18,272 nt of DNA, from NCBI GenBank assembly GCA_049801375.1, contig JBARKJ010000024.1:1-18272 (forward strand), read 5' to 3'. Source of the stretch: JBARKJ01 sp049801375 (GTDB lineage: Bacteria; Nitrospirota; JACRHJ01). Under the pieces are notes generated by a model. It saw only the letters and a list, made by a program, of their open reading frames with translations. It was not told the DNA's origin and did not search any database. The stretch's first letter is position 1; every line of letters starts with the position of its first letter. The translations under genes were made by a program, and so were the position numbers. Positions 6,440-13,595 of this stretch are shown in pieces.

Positions 6440-8137
6440 ATGAGAGCGTTTTTTAAAAAGTTTTTCGCCCGTTCCGCCCCGAAGACCCTATTAATAATTT
6501 TCGCGGCTGTCGTCGCAATAATCCTGATACTGTTCGTCGCATCCTTTTTCGTGGACAGGCCGCTCCGGGGCTACCTGGAAAAAACTATGAACACCAAACT
6601 TAAGGGCTATCACGTAAGCCTCCCAGGCGCGCATTTCCAGATAATCGGGTTTTCACTCACCTTAAACAAACTGCAGATCATGCAGAACGAGCACCCGAAC
6701 CCGCCGATAGCCTCTATCCCAAGCCTCACCGCTAGTGTGCAGTGGCGGGAGCTTTTAACCGGGAATCTAGTCGCTGATTTTGAATTCGACAGACCGCAGA
6801 TGCACGTTGATTTAACACAGCTCCGGACGGAGGCCAAAAGGACGACGAAGATAAAGAACGAGGGCTGGCAGCAGGCGTTCGAATCCATATATCCCCTGGA
6901 TATCAACCATGTGATTTTTAATGACGGCGACATCGTATACATCGACGTGGACCAAAAGATGCCCCTGCACATCAAACACCTGAACATGGAGGCGGACAAC
7001 ATCAGGAACATTCACTCCAGGCAGGGTGCCTATCCATCGTTGCTACACGCGGAAGCCATAGTCTTTGGTACGGGGAAGGGCACCATCGACGGAAACGCTG
7101 ATTTCCTGAAAGAACCCTATATGGGCATGAAAACGAAATTCAAGCTGAAAGACGTGCCCCTGGACCGTTTCAAATCAATAATAGCCAGAGAGAACCTGAA
7201 TATAAGCGGCGGGGTAATTTCCACGGAGGGGGAAATAGAATACGCGCCGCACGTAGAGACGGTGCATATATCCGACCTGACTATCGACAAGGTCAAAATA
7301 GATTACTTGCACTTGCCGCAGACAGCACAGGCCGAGGCGGCGCGGGTGGCGGCTGTGAAGGCTGCCGCGAAGAAAGCCGGCAACAAGCCGGAGATGCTTT
7401 TAAAGCTTGACAAGATGAGGCTGACCCACAGCGAGCTTGGATACGTGAACATGGCCAAAAGCCCCGGCTACAGGGTGTTTATTTCCAATGTGGACCTTAC
7501 GGTAAAAAACCTCTCTAACCACTTAACCGAAGGCGTATCCGACATTACGCTGTCGGGGCTTTTCATGGGCAACGGCTTGACCACCGCCTCAGCCGCTTTC
7601 AGGCCAGCGAAGGCAGGGCCGGATTTCGACCTCAAGCTCGCGGTAAAGAATACCGACCTGACATCCATGAACAAGATATTGCTCGCATACGGCAGTTTCG
7701 ATGTCGTACACGGGTTTTTCTCGTTGTACGTGGATATGCACGTGAAAGACAGAAAGATCGATGGATATGTAAAACCGATGTTCACGAACATGCAGGTATA
7801 CGACAAGCGAAAGGACGCGGAGAAGAGCCTCTTCCGGAAGCTTTACTATATGCTGGTTGGCGGGATTTCCCATATCCTGGAGAACCAGCGCTCGTCCGTA
7901 GCGACAGAGGTGAACATTTCCGGGATGACGGCAAGCCCCAAGACGAGCACTTTGCAGGCGATAATAAATCTTATCCGGAACGCGTTCTTCCATATGATAT
8001 TGCCGGGCTTCGACAGGAGCATTAAAGGCGCGGAAAGCAACCCGCCCCCGCAGGGCTATAATCTTTTCGGTCCCGCTTATTATGCCGGCTATGGCGACTT
8101 GACGGGCATTATGCGTGAAGATATATTCTATGTTTAG
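6440..8137 (+). CDS. AsmA-like / DUF748-type envelope protein
   Basis: 565 residues. A short basic N-terminus (MRAFFKKFFARSAPK) precedes one hydrophobic helix (about 15-38, TLLIIFAAVVAIILILFVAS), followed by a long beta-rich region expected in the periplasm. Features seen in AsmA/DUF748-like proteins include the opening FSLTLNKLQIMQN after the membrane helix, the central block DFDLKLAVKNTDLTSMNKIL, the stretch FDVVHGFFSLYVDMHVKDRK, and a conserved-looking tail of FNLFGPAYYAG type. A lysine/alanine-rich helical insert sits near residues 295-315. AsmA-related proteins are implicated in outer-membrane lipid homeostasis; that role is only inferred here. ATG 6440 has AGGAAGG eight bases upstream. 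First gene of the probable operon leading to Ku and LigD, with no obvious functional link to repair. Confidence 0.75.
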   Translation: MRAFFKKFFARSAPKTLLIIFAAVVAIILILFVASFFVDRPLRGYLEKTMNTKLKGYHVSLPGAHFQIIGFSLTLNKLQIMQNEHPNPPIASIPSLTASVQWRELLTGNLVADFEFDRPQMHVDLTQLRTEAKRTTKIKNEGWQQAFESIYPLDINHVIFNDGDIVYIDVDQKMPLHIKHLNMEADNIRNIHSRQGAYPSLLHAEAIVFGTGKGTIDGNADFLKEPYMGMKTKFKLKDVPLDRFKSIIARENLNISGGVISTEGEIEYAPHVETVHISDLTIDKVKIDYLHLPQTAQAEAARVAAVKAAAKKAGNKPEMLLKLDKMRLTHSELGYVNMAKSPGYRVFISNVDLTVKNLSNHLTEGVSDITLSGLFMGNGLTTASAAFRPAKAGPDFDLKLAVKNTDLTSMNKILLAYGSFDVVHGFFSLYVDMHVKDRKIDGYVKPMFTNMQVYDKRKDAEKSLFRKLYYMLVGGISHILENQRSSVATEVNISGMTASPKTSTLQAIINLIRNAFFHMILPGFDRSIKGAESNPPPQGYNLFGPAYYAGYGDLTGIMREDIFYV

Positions 8138-8191
8138 CATAGGGGGCAAAATAATTTGAGCGGGGCCAATGATACAAAAGGAGAATAAAAA

Positions 8192-8620
8192 ATGGAAAAA
8201 ATGTTCGAACTCCTGCAGCAGGACCACAGGGAGATTTCACAGATGATAAGCCAGATGCAGAAGACAAGCGGCCGGAAGAGGGAACAACTCTTCTCCCAGT
8301 GCTCGGACGCTCTGGAAATGCACATGCAGATAGAGGAGGACTACCTGTACCCGGCCCTGGAGGACATCGACGAGACCAAGGACCTTGTCCGCGACTCCTA
8401 CGAGGAGCACAAGATGGTCAAGAAACTGATTAAGGACATGGAGAAATTGAACGTGGACGACCAGAAATGGGATGCAAAACTTATGGCGATGAAGGAAAAC
8501 ATCGATCACCACGTCCAGCAGGAGGAGACCGTGCTATTCAGGCAGGCCCCGAAGGTGCTGTCGCGCGAGGAACTGGAAGATCTAAACGACCAGATAATAG
8601 AAGAAAAAGAGGCGGCATAG
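8192..8620 (+). CDS. Hemerythrin-like (HHE domain) protein
   Basis: 142 residues covering a complete four-helix HHE cation-binding domain. Candidate iron ligands in order: H12 (LLQQDHREI), H44 and E48 (EMHMQIEEDYLYP), H73 (YEEHKMVKKLIKD), and H106/H107 with E111 (NIDHHVQQEETVLF). These fit a di-iron site that binds O2 or responds to oxygen or nitric oxide. The domain is cytoplasmic and has no signal peptide. AAAAGGAG precedes ATG 8192. It sits 54 bases after the AsmA-like gene and 46 bases before Ku on the same strand. The position suggests, but does not show, a link between oxygen or iron handling and double-strand-break repair. Exact role unknown; fold confident. Confidence 0.9.
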   Translation: MEKMFELLQQDHREISQMISQMQKTSGRKREQLFSQCSDALEMHMQIEEDYLYPALEDIDETKDLVRDSYEEHKMVKKLIKDMEKLNVDDQKWDAKLMAMKENIDHHVQQEETVLFRQAPKVLSREELEDLNDQIIEEKEAA

Positions 8621-8666
8621 GCTGCCTTATATGCGCGGGGGGACTAAACCGCGTGGAATGAGGATT

Positions 8667-9536
8667 ATGGCACACGCAATCTGGAAAGGCAGCATCAGCT
8701 TCGGACTGGTGCAGATACCTGTAGGGCTTTATTCGGGGGAGAAGCGGGAAGAATTAAACTTCGCGATGCTCGATAAAAACGACTTCTCCCCCGTAGGATA
8801 CAAGAGATACAACAAGAATACCGGCCAGGAAGTAGGCTGGAACGACGTGGTAAAGGGCTATGAATACGAAGAAGGCCGGTATGTGGTGCTGTCGGATGAT
8901 GACCTGAAAAACGCCAACCCCAAGGCAACCCAGACAGTAGAGATACTGGACTTCGTGGACGCGGATGAAATACCCGCAGAATACTTCGACAAGCCTTATT
9001 ATCTGGCGCCCACCGCGAAAGGGAAAAAGGGCTATGCGCTTCTCCGGGAGATGCTGAAGAAAACGGGCAAGGTGGGCATAGCAAAGGTCGTCATCCATAC
9101 CCGCGAATATATCGCGGCGCTCATGCCCCAGGGTAATGTGCTCGTACTGGACATCCTCCGGTACCCATATGAGATAAGGGATACCTCCGACCTTGAAATA
9201 CCCGGAGAAAACATCTCGGAGCTGGGCGTTACGGACAAAGAAATACAGATGGCCGAGATGCTCGTCAAGGGCATGGTGGACAAGTGGGACCCTGCCAGAT
9301 ACAAGGATACGTACCGCGAAGACGTAATGAAGATGATAGAGGAGAAGGTGAAGACGGGCGACACGAAGCGTCTGGCGGAAGCGGCCATGAAAGAGGAGAA
9401 AAAGGGCGCGGAGATAATAGACCTTATGTCGCTGTTGAAGAAGAGCGTCGAGGAGAAAGAGGCCCAGAGGAAGCAGGCGCCCGCAAAACCTCAAAAGAAG
9501 CCGGTGTCTAAGAAGGCCGGGAACAAGGCGGCATAG
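8667..9536 (+). CDS. ku: Non-homologous end-joining protein Ku
   Basis: 289 residues from ATG 8667, typical for bacterial Ku. It forms a ring-shaped homodimer on double-strand ends and recruits LigD. Seen: the N-terminal MAHAIWKGSISFGLVQIPVGLY signature, the beta-barrel region (DFVDADEIPAEYFDKPYYLAP, and ALLREMLKKTGKVGIAKVVI), and a lysine-rich C-terminus (KQAPAKPQKKPVSKKAG) that in this family contacts DNA or LigD. Upstream in-frame starts at 8631 and 8658 exist; 8667 matches family N-termini, while 8658 would add only MRI. The local Shine-Dalgarno is weak for each. Its stop TAG overlaps by one base the GTG start of the LigD phosphoesterase, so the two are probably translationally coupled. 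Confidence 0.97.
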   Translation: MAHAIWKGSISFGLVQIPVGLYSGEKREELNFAMLDKNDFSPVGYKRYNKNTGQEVGWNDVVKGYEYEEGRYVVLSDDDLKNANPKATQTVEILDFVDADEIPAEYFDKPYYLAPTAKGKKGYALLREMLKKTGKVGIAKVVIHTREYIAALMPQGNVLVLDILRYPYEIRDTSDLEIPGENISELGVTDKEIQMAEMLVKGMVDKWDPARYKDTYREDVMKMIEEKVKTGDTKRLAEAAMKEEKKGAEIIDLMSLLKKSVEEKEAQRKQAPAKPQKKPVSKKAGNKAA

Positions 9537-10180
9537 TGGCTAAAGAGAAATCTGAAGATAAGGCGGCAGACCTCTCCGAGTACCGGCGGAAACGCCATTT
9601 CGACAAGACCTCCGAACCTGAGGGAGGGAAGGCCGAGGGCGGAGTATTCGTCGTCCACAAACACGCCGCGAGCCACCTCCATTACGACTTCCGCATCAGT
9701 CTTGACGGCGTGCTGAAAAGCTGGGCAGTGCCGAAAGGTCCGTCGCTTGACCCGTCCGTCAGGCGTCTCGCCATGCACGTCGAGGACCATCCATACGACT
9801 ACAAGGATTTCGAGGGCATTATCCCGAAGGGAGAATACGGCGGCGGCACCGTCATGGTCTGGGACAAAGGGACGTGGATACCCGACCACGACCCCCGCGA
9901 GATGTACGCTAAAGGCTCTATGAAATTTACCCTTCTCGGACAGAAGCTGAAAGGAAAATGGGCGCTTGCCCGAATGAAGAAAGTCTCCGAACAGGAAGGC
10001 CGGGAGAGCTGGCTCCTTATAAAAGAGAAGGACGAATATGCCCGGCCCGGAAGCGGTGATGAACTGCTAAACGATAACCCGTTAAGCGCCGCAACCGGCA
10101 GGGATATGGACGAGATAGCCTCCGGCGCAAAACCTGAAAAAACGCCCGCCGTTATTCCTAAAAAAAAAGCCGCCAAATAA
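9536..10180 (+). CDS. ligD: LigD 3'-phosphoesterase (PE) domain as a separate ORF
   Basis: 214 residues with a GTG start. The PE domain trims 3'-phosphate or ribonucleotide ends before ligation. Visible family motifs: FVVHKHAASHLHYDFR (H43, H49, D51, R53), GVLKSWAVPKGPSLDP, VEDHPYDYKDFEGIIPKGEYGGG (H85, Y89), then KGKWALARMKK. H43, H49, D51, R53 and H85 correspond to active-site positions known in P. aeruginosa LigD, each shifted by one. The tail is proline/alanine/lysine-rich. The ORF ends TAA at 10178, ten bases after a run of nine A (10160-10168). A -1 shift there leads straight into the ligase frame. The ORF may therefore be the first part of a PE-Lig-Pol LigD rather than an independent protein. 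Stand-alone PE proteins are also known. Confidence 0.93.
   Translation: MAKEKSEDKAADLSEYRRKRHFDKTSEPEGGKAEGGVFVVHKHAASHLHYDFRISLDGVLKSWAVPKGPSLDPSVRRLAMHVEDHPYDYKDFEGIIPKGEYGGGTVMVWDKGTWIPDHDPREMYAKGSMKFTLLGQKLKGKWALARMKKVSEQEGRESWLLIKEKDEYARPGSGDELLNDNPLSAATGRDMDEIASGAKPEKTPAVIPKKKAAK
10160..10168 (+). other. A9 run at the LigD PE/ligase junction: candidate slippage site
   Basis: Nine A in frame as AAA AAA AAA. A -1 shift on the A-AAA-AAA heptamer ending at 10168, or one extra A added by the polymerase, continues as AGC CGC CAA ATA into the ligase frame, which is open from 10162. GCCGCC (10169-10174) can pair with GGCGGT (10189-10194), enclosing the TAA. The stem directly abuts the run, closer than the usual 5-9 base spacing for ribosomal frameshifting. 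A sequencing error in the run would look the same. Confidence 0.5.
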
Positions 10181-10206
10181 AAGCCCTCGGCGGTAAAAAA
10201 ACGCCT

Positions 10207-12102
10207 ATGCCGGAAATGATATACCCGCAGCTCGCCACGCTCGTGGAAGAGCCTCCCGAAGGAGACGGATGGCTCCACGAAATAAAGCTGGACGGCTACC
10301 GTGTGCTGGCCCGCCTTGAAAATAACAAAACAACCCTTTATACCAGAAGGGGCAACGACTGGACCGGCACATTCGCGCTCATAGCGAAGGCCGTATCGGA
10401 ACTTTCGGCGGAGACGCTCTGGCTGGACGGTGAAGTGGTCGTGATGCGGCAAGACGGCACGTCCAGTTTTGAGGACCTTCAGAACGCCCTGAGCCTGGGC
10501 AGGGATACGGAGCTGTCTTATTATATTTTCGACCTGATGTACATGGACGGGCAGGACCTGCGCGGCGTCCCGCTGATTGACCGGAAGAAAACCCTGAACG
10601 GGCTGCTGAATTCGGAGGGAAAGCCGAAGAGCCCGTTATTTTACAGCGACCACGTAGCGGGCAGCGGCAGGGCTTTTTTCGACAACGCCTGCAAATTCCG
10701 GCTCGAAGGGATAATATCGAAAGCGGCCGATTCCATTTATGCCTCGGCCCGAGCAAAGACGTGGCTGAAGATAAAGTGCGGGCTGAGGCAGGAATTCGTA
10801 ATCGGCGGTTATACCGAGCCCGGCGGGTCCCGTACCGGCTTCGGAGCGCTCCTGCTGGGGGTTTACGACCCCGACGGCAGATTGCGCTTCAAAGGGCGGG
10901 TCGGGACGGGGTTTAATCAGAATATGCTGGAAGAAATATCTACGCGCCTTAAGAAGCTGGAGATAAAAGAACCTCCTTTTATAGCCCCCCCCGCGGGTGC
11001 CGGAGCAAAAGGCGTTCACTGGGTGAAGCCGAATATGGTGGGAGAGGTGCGGTTTTCCGAATGGACGAAGGATGGAATCCTCCGCCAGCCGGCCTTCCTG
11101 GGCATCCGGGAGGACAAACCGCCGATGCAGGTCGTGCAGGAGAACCCTGAACCAGTCAGGGAAGTGCAGAAAGAAGTCAAACCAGACCCTGCAGCCGCAC
11201 CGTCGTCCAGAAAAGAGATAGGCGGAGTCTTTCTGACAAATGCGGACAGGGTCCTTTACCCGGCGCAGGGCCTGACCAAGAGCGACCTTTGGCAATATTA
11301 CGAGTTAGTGGAAAAGCTTATAATCCCGCACGTCGCCGGGCGACCACTAACACTGGTTCGCTGTCCGGACGGAAGGCACGAGGACTGTTTTTTTCAGAAG
11401 CACGCGAACGAGACTGTGCCGAAAGTACTGGAGAGGATACCGGTAAAGGAAGGCGGCGGAATCGAGAGTTACATGGTCGTCGATTCGTTTGCGGGACTCG
11501 CCGCGCTCGTCCAGATGGGCGTGCTGGAAATCCATACATGGAACTCCCGAAAGGAGAAGCTCGAATTCCCGGACCGTTTCGTGATGGATATAGACCCGGA
11601 CCCGACCGTCGCCTGGGATAAAGTAGTAGAGGCGGTAGTACTTCTGCGGGAGAGGCTGGGCGAGCTTGGCTTGATAAGCTTCCTGAAGACGACCGGCGGG
11701 AAAGGGCTTCACGTGGTGGTCCCGCTTGCGGCGAAGCAGGACTGGGAGGAAGTGAAGGCATTTACCAAGGCGCTGGCCGAAGATGTCGTGCGCCATGCGC
11801 CGGATGCCTTTACCTCGAAAATGACCAAGGCAAGGCGTGTGGGCAGGATATTCGTGGACTACATGCGGAATACCCGTGGAGCCACGGCGGTGGAAGCCTA
11901 TTCCACGCGGGCGAAGGATGGCGCGCCGGTCTCGGCCCCTGTTGAATGGGAGGAGCTGGCCGACGGAGTGCGCTCGGATTCCTTTAATATCAGGAACATG
12001 CCAGCCCGGATAAAGAACCTGAAGAGAGACCCCTGGGAGGGCTTTTTCGATATCAGGCAGTCGATAACAAATACGGCGAAAAGAAAGCTGGGGATGGATT
12101 AG
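10207..12102 (+). CDS. ligD: LigD ATP-dependent ligase and polymerase (Lig-Pol)
   Basis: 631 residues. Residues about 1-300 are an ATP-dependent DNA ligase: nucleophile K27 in HEIKLDGYR, EGIISKAADSIY, WLKIKC, then an OB domain ending near PAFLGIREDKPP. A variable linker (about 305-335) follows. From about 337 comes the archaeo-eukaryotic primase-type polymerase domain (GGVFLTNADRVLYPAQGLTK, FVMDIDPDP with D461 and D463, KTTGGKGLHVVVPL, GRIFVDYMRN). It seals and fills in broken ends held by Ku. The order matches P. aeruginosa LigD (PE-Lig-Pol) rather than mycobacterial Pol-PE-Lig. ATG 10207 has only a weak GGCGG 13 bases upstream, so translation may depend on coupling or on slippage from the PE ORF. 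The last gene of the operon; no intrinsic terminator is seen before the next promoter at 12106. Confidence 0.96.
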   Translation: MPEMIYPQLATLVEEPPEGDGWLHEIKLDGYRVLARLENNKTTLYTRRGNDWTGTFALIAKAVSELSAETLWLDGEVVVMRQDGTSSFEDLQNALSLGRDTELSYYIFDLMYMDGQDLRGVPLIDRKKTLNGLLNSEGKPKSPLFYSDHVAGSGRAFFDNACKFRLEGIISKAADSIYASARAKTWLKIKCGLRQEFVIGGYTEPGGSRTGFGALLLGVYDPDGRLRFKGRVGTGFNQNMLEEISTRLKKLEIKEPPFIAPPAGAGAKGVHWVKPNMVGEVRFSEWTKDGILRQPAFLGIREDKPPMQVVQENPEPVREVQKEVKPDPAAAPSSRKEIGGVFLTNADRVLYPAQGLTKSDLWQYYELVEKLIIPHVAGRPLTLVRCPDGRHEDCFFQKHANETVPKVLERIPVKEGGGIESYMVVDSFAGLAALVQMGVLEIHTWNSRKEKLEFPDRFVMDIDPDPTVAWDKVVEAVVLLRERLGELGLISFLKTTGGKGLHVVVPLAAKQDWEEVKAFTKALAEDVVRHAPDAFTSKMTKARRVGRIFVDYMRNTRGATAVEAYSTRAKDGAPVSAPVEWEELADGVRSDSFNIRNMPARIKNLKRDPWEGFFDIRQSITNTAKRKLGMD

Positions 12103-12105
12103 TGC

Positions 12106-12134
12106 TTGCAAATCCCCCTCCCCTGCCTTAAAAT
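12106..12134 (+). promoter_or_regulatory. Promoter of the epimerase gene, giving a nearly leaderless mRNA
   Basis: TTGCAA at 12106-12111, a 17-bp spacer and TAAAAT at 12129-12134. Transcription should begin near 12141, only about three bases before ATG 12144. The nine bases before the ATG (pyrimidine-rich, ending TTCTT) hold no Shine-Dalgarno. Confidence 0.55.
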
Positions 12135-12143
12135 CCTTTTCTT

Positions 12144-13067
12144 ATGAAAATACTTATAACCGGCGGAGCGGGTTTCATAGGCTCCCACATAACGGATGCC
12201 GCTATTGACGCGGGGATGGAGGTTGTCATTGTTGATAACCTCTTCACTGGCAAAAGAGAGAACCTTAACCCGTGCGCGAAGTTCTATCTTGCCGACATCA
12301 GGCATAAAGACATCGCTGATATTTTCGCCGATGAAAAACCTGACGTCGTCTGCCACCATGCGGCACAGGTGAGCGTCCGCAATTCTGTTGAGGACCCTTG
12401 CACGGACGCCGAAATAAACGTGGTCGGCTCCATAAACGTCATAGACAACTGCAAGAAGTTCGGCGTCAAAAAAATCGTCTTCGCTTCCTCCGGCGGAGCG
12501 ATTTACGGAGAGCAGGAGAAGTTCCCCGCTCCTGAGGACCATCCCGCGCGGCCGGAAAGCCCGTATGGCGCCGCAAAGCTTTCCGTGGAGCACTACCTGC
12601 ATATCTACAAAAAAGTGTTCGGCTTAAAATACATGGCGCTGCGCTATTCCAACGTATATGGCCCCAGGCAGGACCCTCACGGGGAGGCCGGAGTCGTCGC
12701 TATCTTCACCGGAAAAATGCTTACCAACCAGACACCACTGATAAACGGGGACGGCGGCCAGACGAGGGATTACGTTTTCGTCAGGGACGTCGTCCGGGCA
12801 AATATGCTGGCTTTTCAAAGTGACGCCGAAGGGCCTTTTAACGTCGGCACCGGTATCGAGACGGATGTGAACCGGCTCTACGAGCTTATCAGGGAGAGGA
12901 CCGGATACCGGGGAGGCAACGAGCACGGCCCGGCGAAGGCCGGGGAGCAATACAGGAGCGTGCTGGACTGCGCCTTTATTAAAAAAAGACTCGGCTGGGA
13001 GCCTACGTTCAGTCTTGAAGACGGTCTGAAGGAGACGGTGGAGTTTTTCCGGAATAAAGCAATTTAA
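12144..13067 (+). CDS. NAD-dependent sugar epimerase/dehydratase, UDP-glucose 4-epimerase-like
   Basis: 307 residues, an extended short-chain dehydrogenase. The Rossmann motif GGAGFIGSH (G7-G13) binds NAD, the acidic D31 follows in VIVDNLFTGKRENL, and the catalytic motif is S115/S116 with Y141 and K145 (SPYGAAKL). LRYSNVYGPRQDP and VRDVVRANMLA are typical of the family. Close relatives act as UDP-glucose/UDP-GlcNAc 4-epimerases or related NDP-sugar enzymes that supply precursors for cell-surface polysaccharides; the exact substrate cannot be read from sequence. No other sugar gene is in the window. The start has no Shine-Dalgarno and lies ten bases after a -10 box. It is downstream of ligD with 41 bases between, but probably has its own promoter. 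Confidence 0.9.
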   Translation: MKILITGGAGFIGSHITDAAIDAGMEVVIVDNLFTGKRENLNPCAKFYLADIRHKDIADIFADEKPDVVCHHAAQVSVRNSVEDPCTDAEINVVGSINVIDNCKKFGVKKIVFASSGGAIYGEQEKFPAPEDHPARPESPYGAAKLSVEHYLHIYKKVFGLKYMALRYSNVYGPRQDPHGEAGVVAIFTGKMLTNQTPLINGDGGQTRDYVFVRDVVRANMLAFQSDAEGPFNVGTGIETDVNRLYELIRERTGYRGGNEHGPAKAGEQYRSVLDCAFIKKRLGWEPTFSLEDGLKETVEFFRNKAI

Positions 13068-13074
13068 TTCCGCC

Positions 13075-13102
13075 TTGAAAAAATTCCATAATCTGATATC
13101 AT
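13075..13102 (+). promoter_or_regulatory. Promoter of the RNA-binding protein gene
   Basis: TTGAAA at 13075-13080, a 16-bp spacer and TATCAT at 13097-13102 with the extension TGA (13094-13096). Transcription should start near 13109, giving a leader of about 110 bases. Confidence 0.6.
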
Positions 13103-13114
13103 ATTAGTATCGGC

Positions 13115-13151
13115 AGCCGGTGAGGCAGCGGTAGCGCCTTTCCGGCTTTTT
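13115..13151 (+). terminator. Hairpin plus T run in the RRM gene leader: terminator or attenuator
   Basis: Outer stem AGCCGG (13115-13120) and CCGGCT (13142-13147), inner stem AGGC (13123-13126) and GCCT (13136-13139), with five T at 13147-13151. It may end readthrough from the epimerase, 48 bases upstream. If the promoter at 13075-13102 is right, it also forms within the first bases of the RRM mRNA and could act as an attenuator or temperature-sensitive leader element. Confidence 0.65.
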
Positions 13152-13219
13152 ACGTTAGCGGCTTCTGGGGTCAATCGGGTGGTTGTCCTTTCAAAGCTTG
13201 CAAAAACAAGGAGATGAAA

Positions 13220-13540
13220 ATGGGAACTAAGCTTTACGTGGGCAACCTGTCCTACAAGACCTCTGAGGAAGACCTCCAGGAGCTCTTCTCGCAGGCAGGT
13301 CAAGTAAGCTCCGTTAAGATTATAACTGACGGCTATTCGGGCCAGTCCAGGGGCTTCGGTTTTGTCGAAATGACGACGGACGAAGATGCCCAGAAGGCAG
13401 TCGAGATGTTACACGGCAAGGAGTTTATGCAGAGAGAGCTTACCGTGAACGAGGCAAGGCCCCAGCAGAAAAGGGAATCCAGGGGCGGCTTCGGCGGCGG
13501 AGGCGGCAGAGGCGGCGGTGGCGGCGGCGGCAGGAGATAA
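13220..13540 (+). CDS. RRM RNA-binding protein with Gly-rich tail (cold-inducible type)
   Basis: 106 residues with a single RNA recognition motif: RNP2 LYVGNL at 5-10 and RNP1 RGFGFVEM at 44-51. These hold the aromatic residues (Y6, F46, F48) that stack on RNA bases. The tail from about residue 87 is glycine/arginine-rich (GGFGGGGGRGG, then GRR). Such small RRM-Gly proteins in bacteria are often cold- or stress-induced RNA chaperones; that role is inferred. Two ATGs are in frame: 13214 touches the Shine-Dalgarno AAGGAG, whereas 13220 lies six bases after GGAG, so I use 13220. The leader is about 110 bases with a strong hairpin at its 5' end. The gene ends at an intrinsic terminator shared with the convergent macro-domain gene. 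Confidence 0.95.
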   Translation: MGTKLYVGNLSYKTSEEDLQELFSQAGQVSSVKIITDGYSGQSRGFGFVEMTTDEDAQKAVEMLHGKEFMQRELTVNEARPQQKRESRGGFGGGGGRGGGGGGGRR

Positions 13541-13567
13541 GCCTTGAGGCCATAAAAAAAGAAATTG

Positions 13568-13595
13568 CCTCCAGGGGGTTCCCTGGAGGTTTTTT
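13568..13595 (+). terminator. Intrinsic terminator between the convergent RRM and macro genes
   Basis: A perfect 9-bp stem CCTCCAGGG (13568-13576) and CCCTGGAGG (13581-13589), loop GGTT, then six T. It ends the RRM transcript. On the minus strand the same hairpin follows the macro stop by only a few bases, and a seven-T run follows about eight bases after the stem, so it may work both ways, less well leftwards. Confidence 0.93.

Noticed and set aside
9491..9889. Long minus-strand frames opposite Ku, LigD, LigA and the epimerase
   Set aside because: They lie wholly opposite well-recognised genes, have no Shine-Dalgarno I can support, and their translations show no motif.
13214..13219. ATG 13214 as start of the RRM gene
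   Set aside because: It directly touches the AAGGAG Shine-Dalgarno, leaving no spacing. ATG 13220 has a normal six-base gap.
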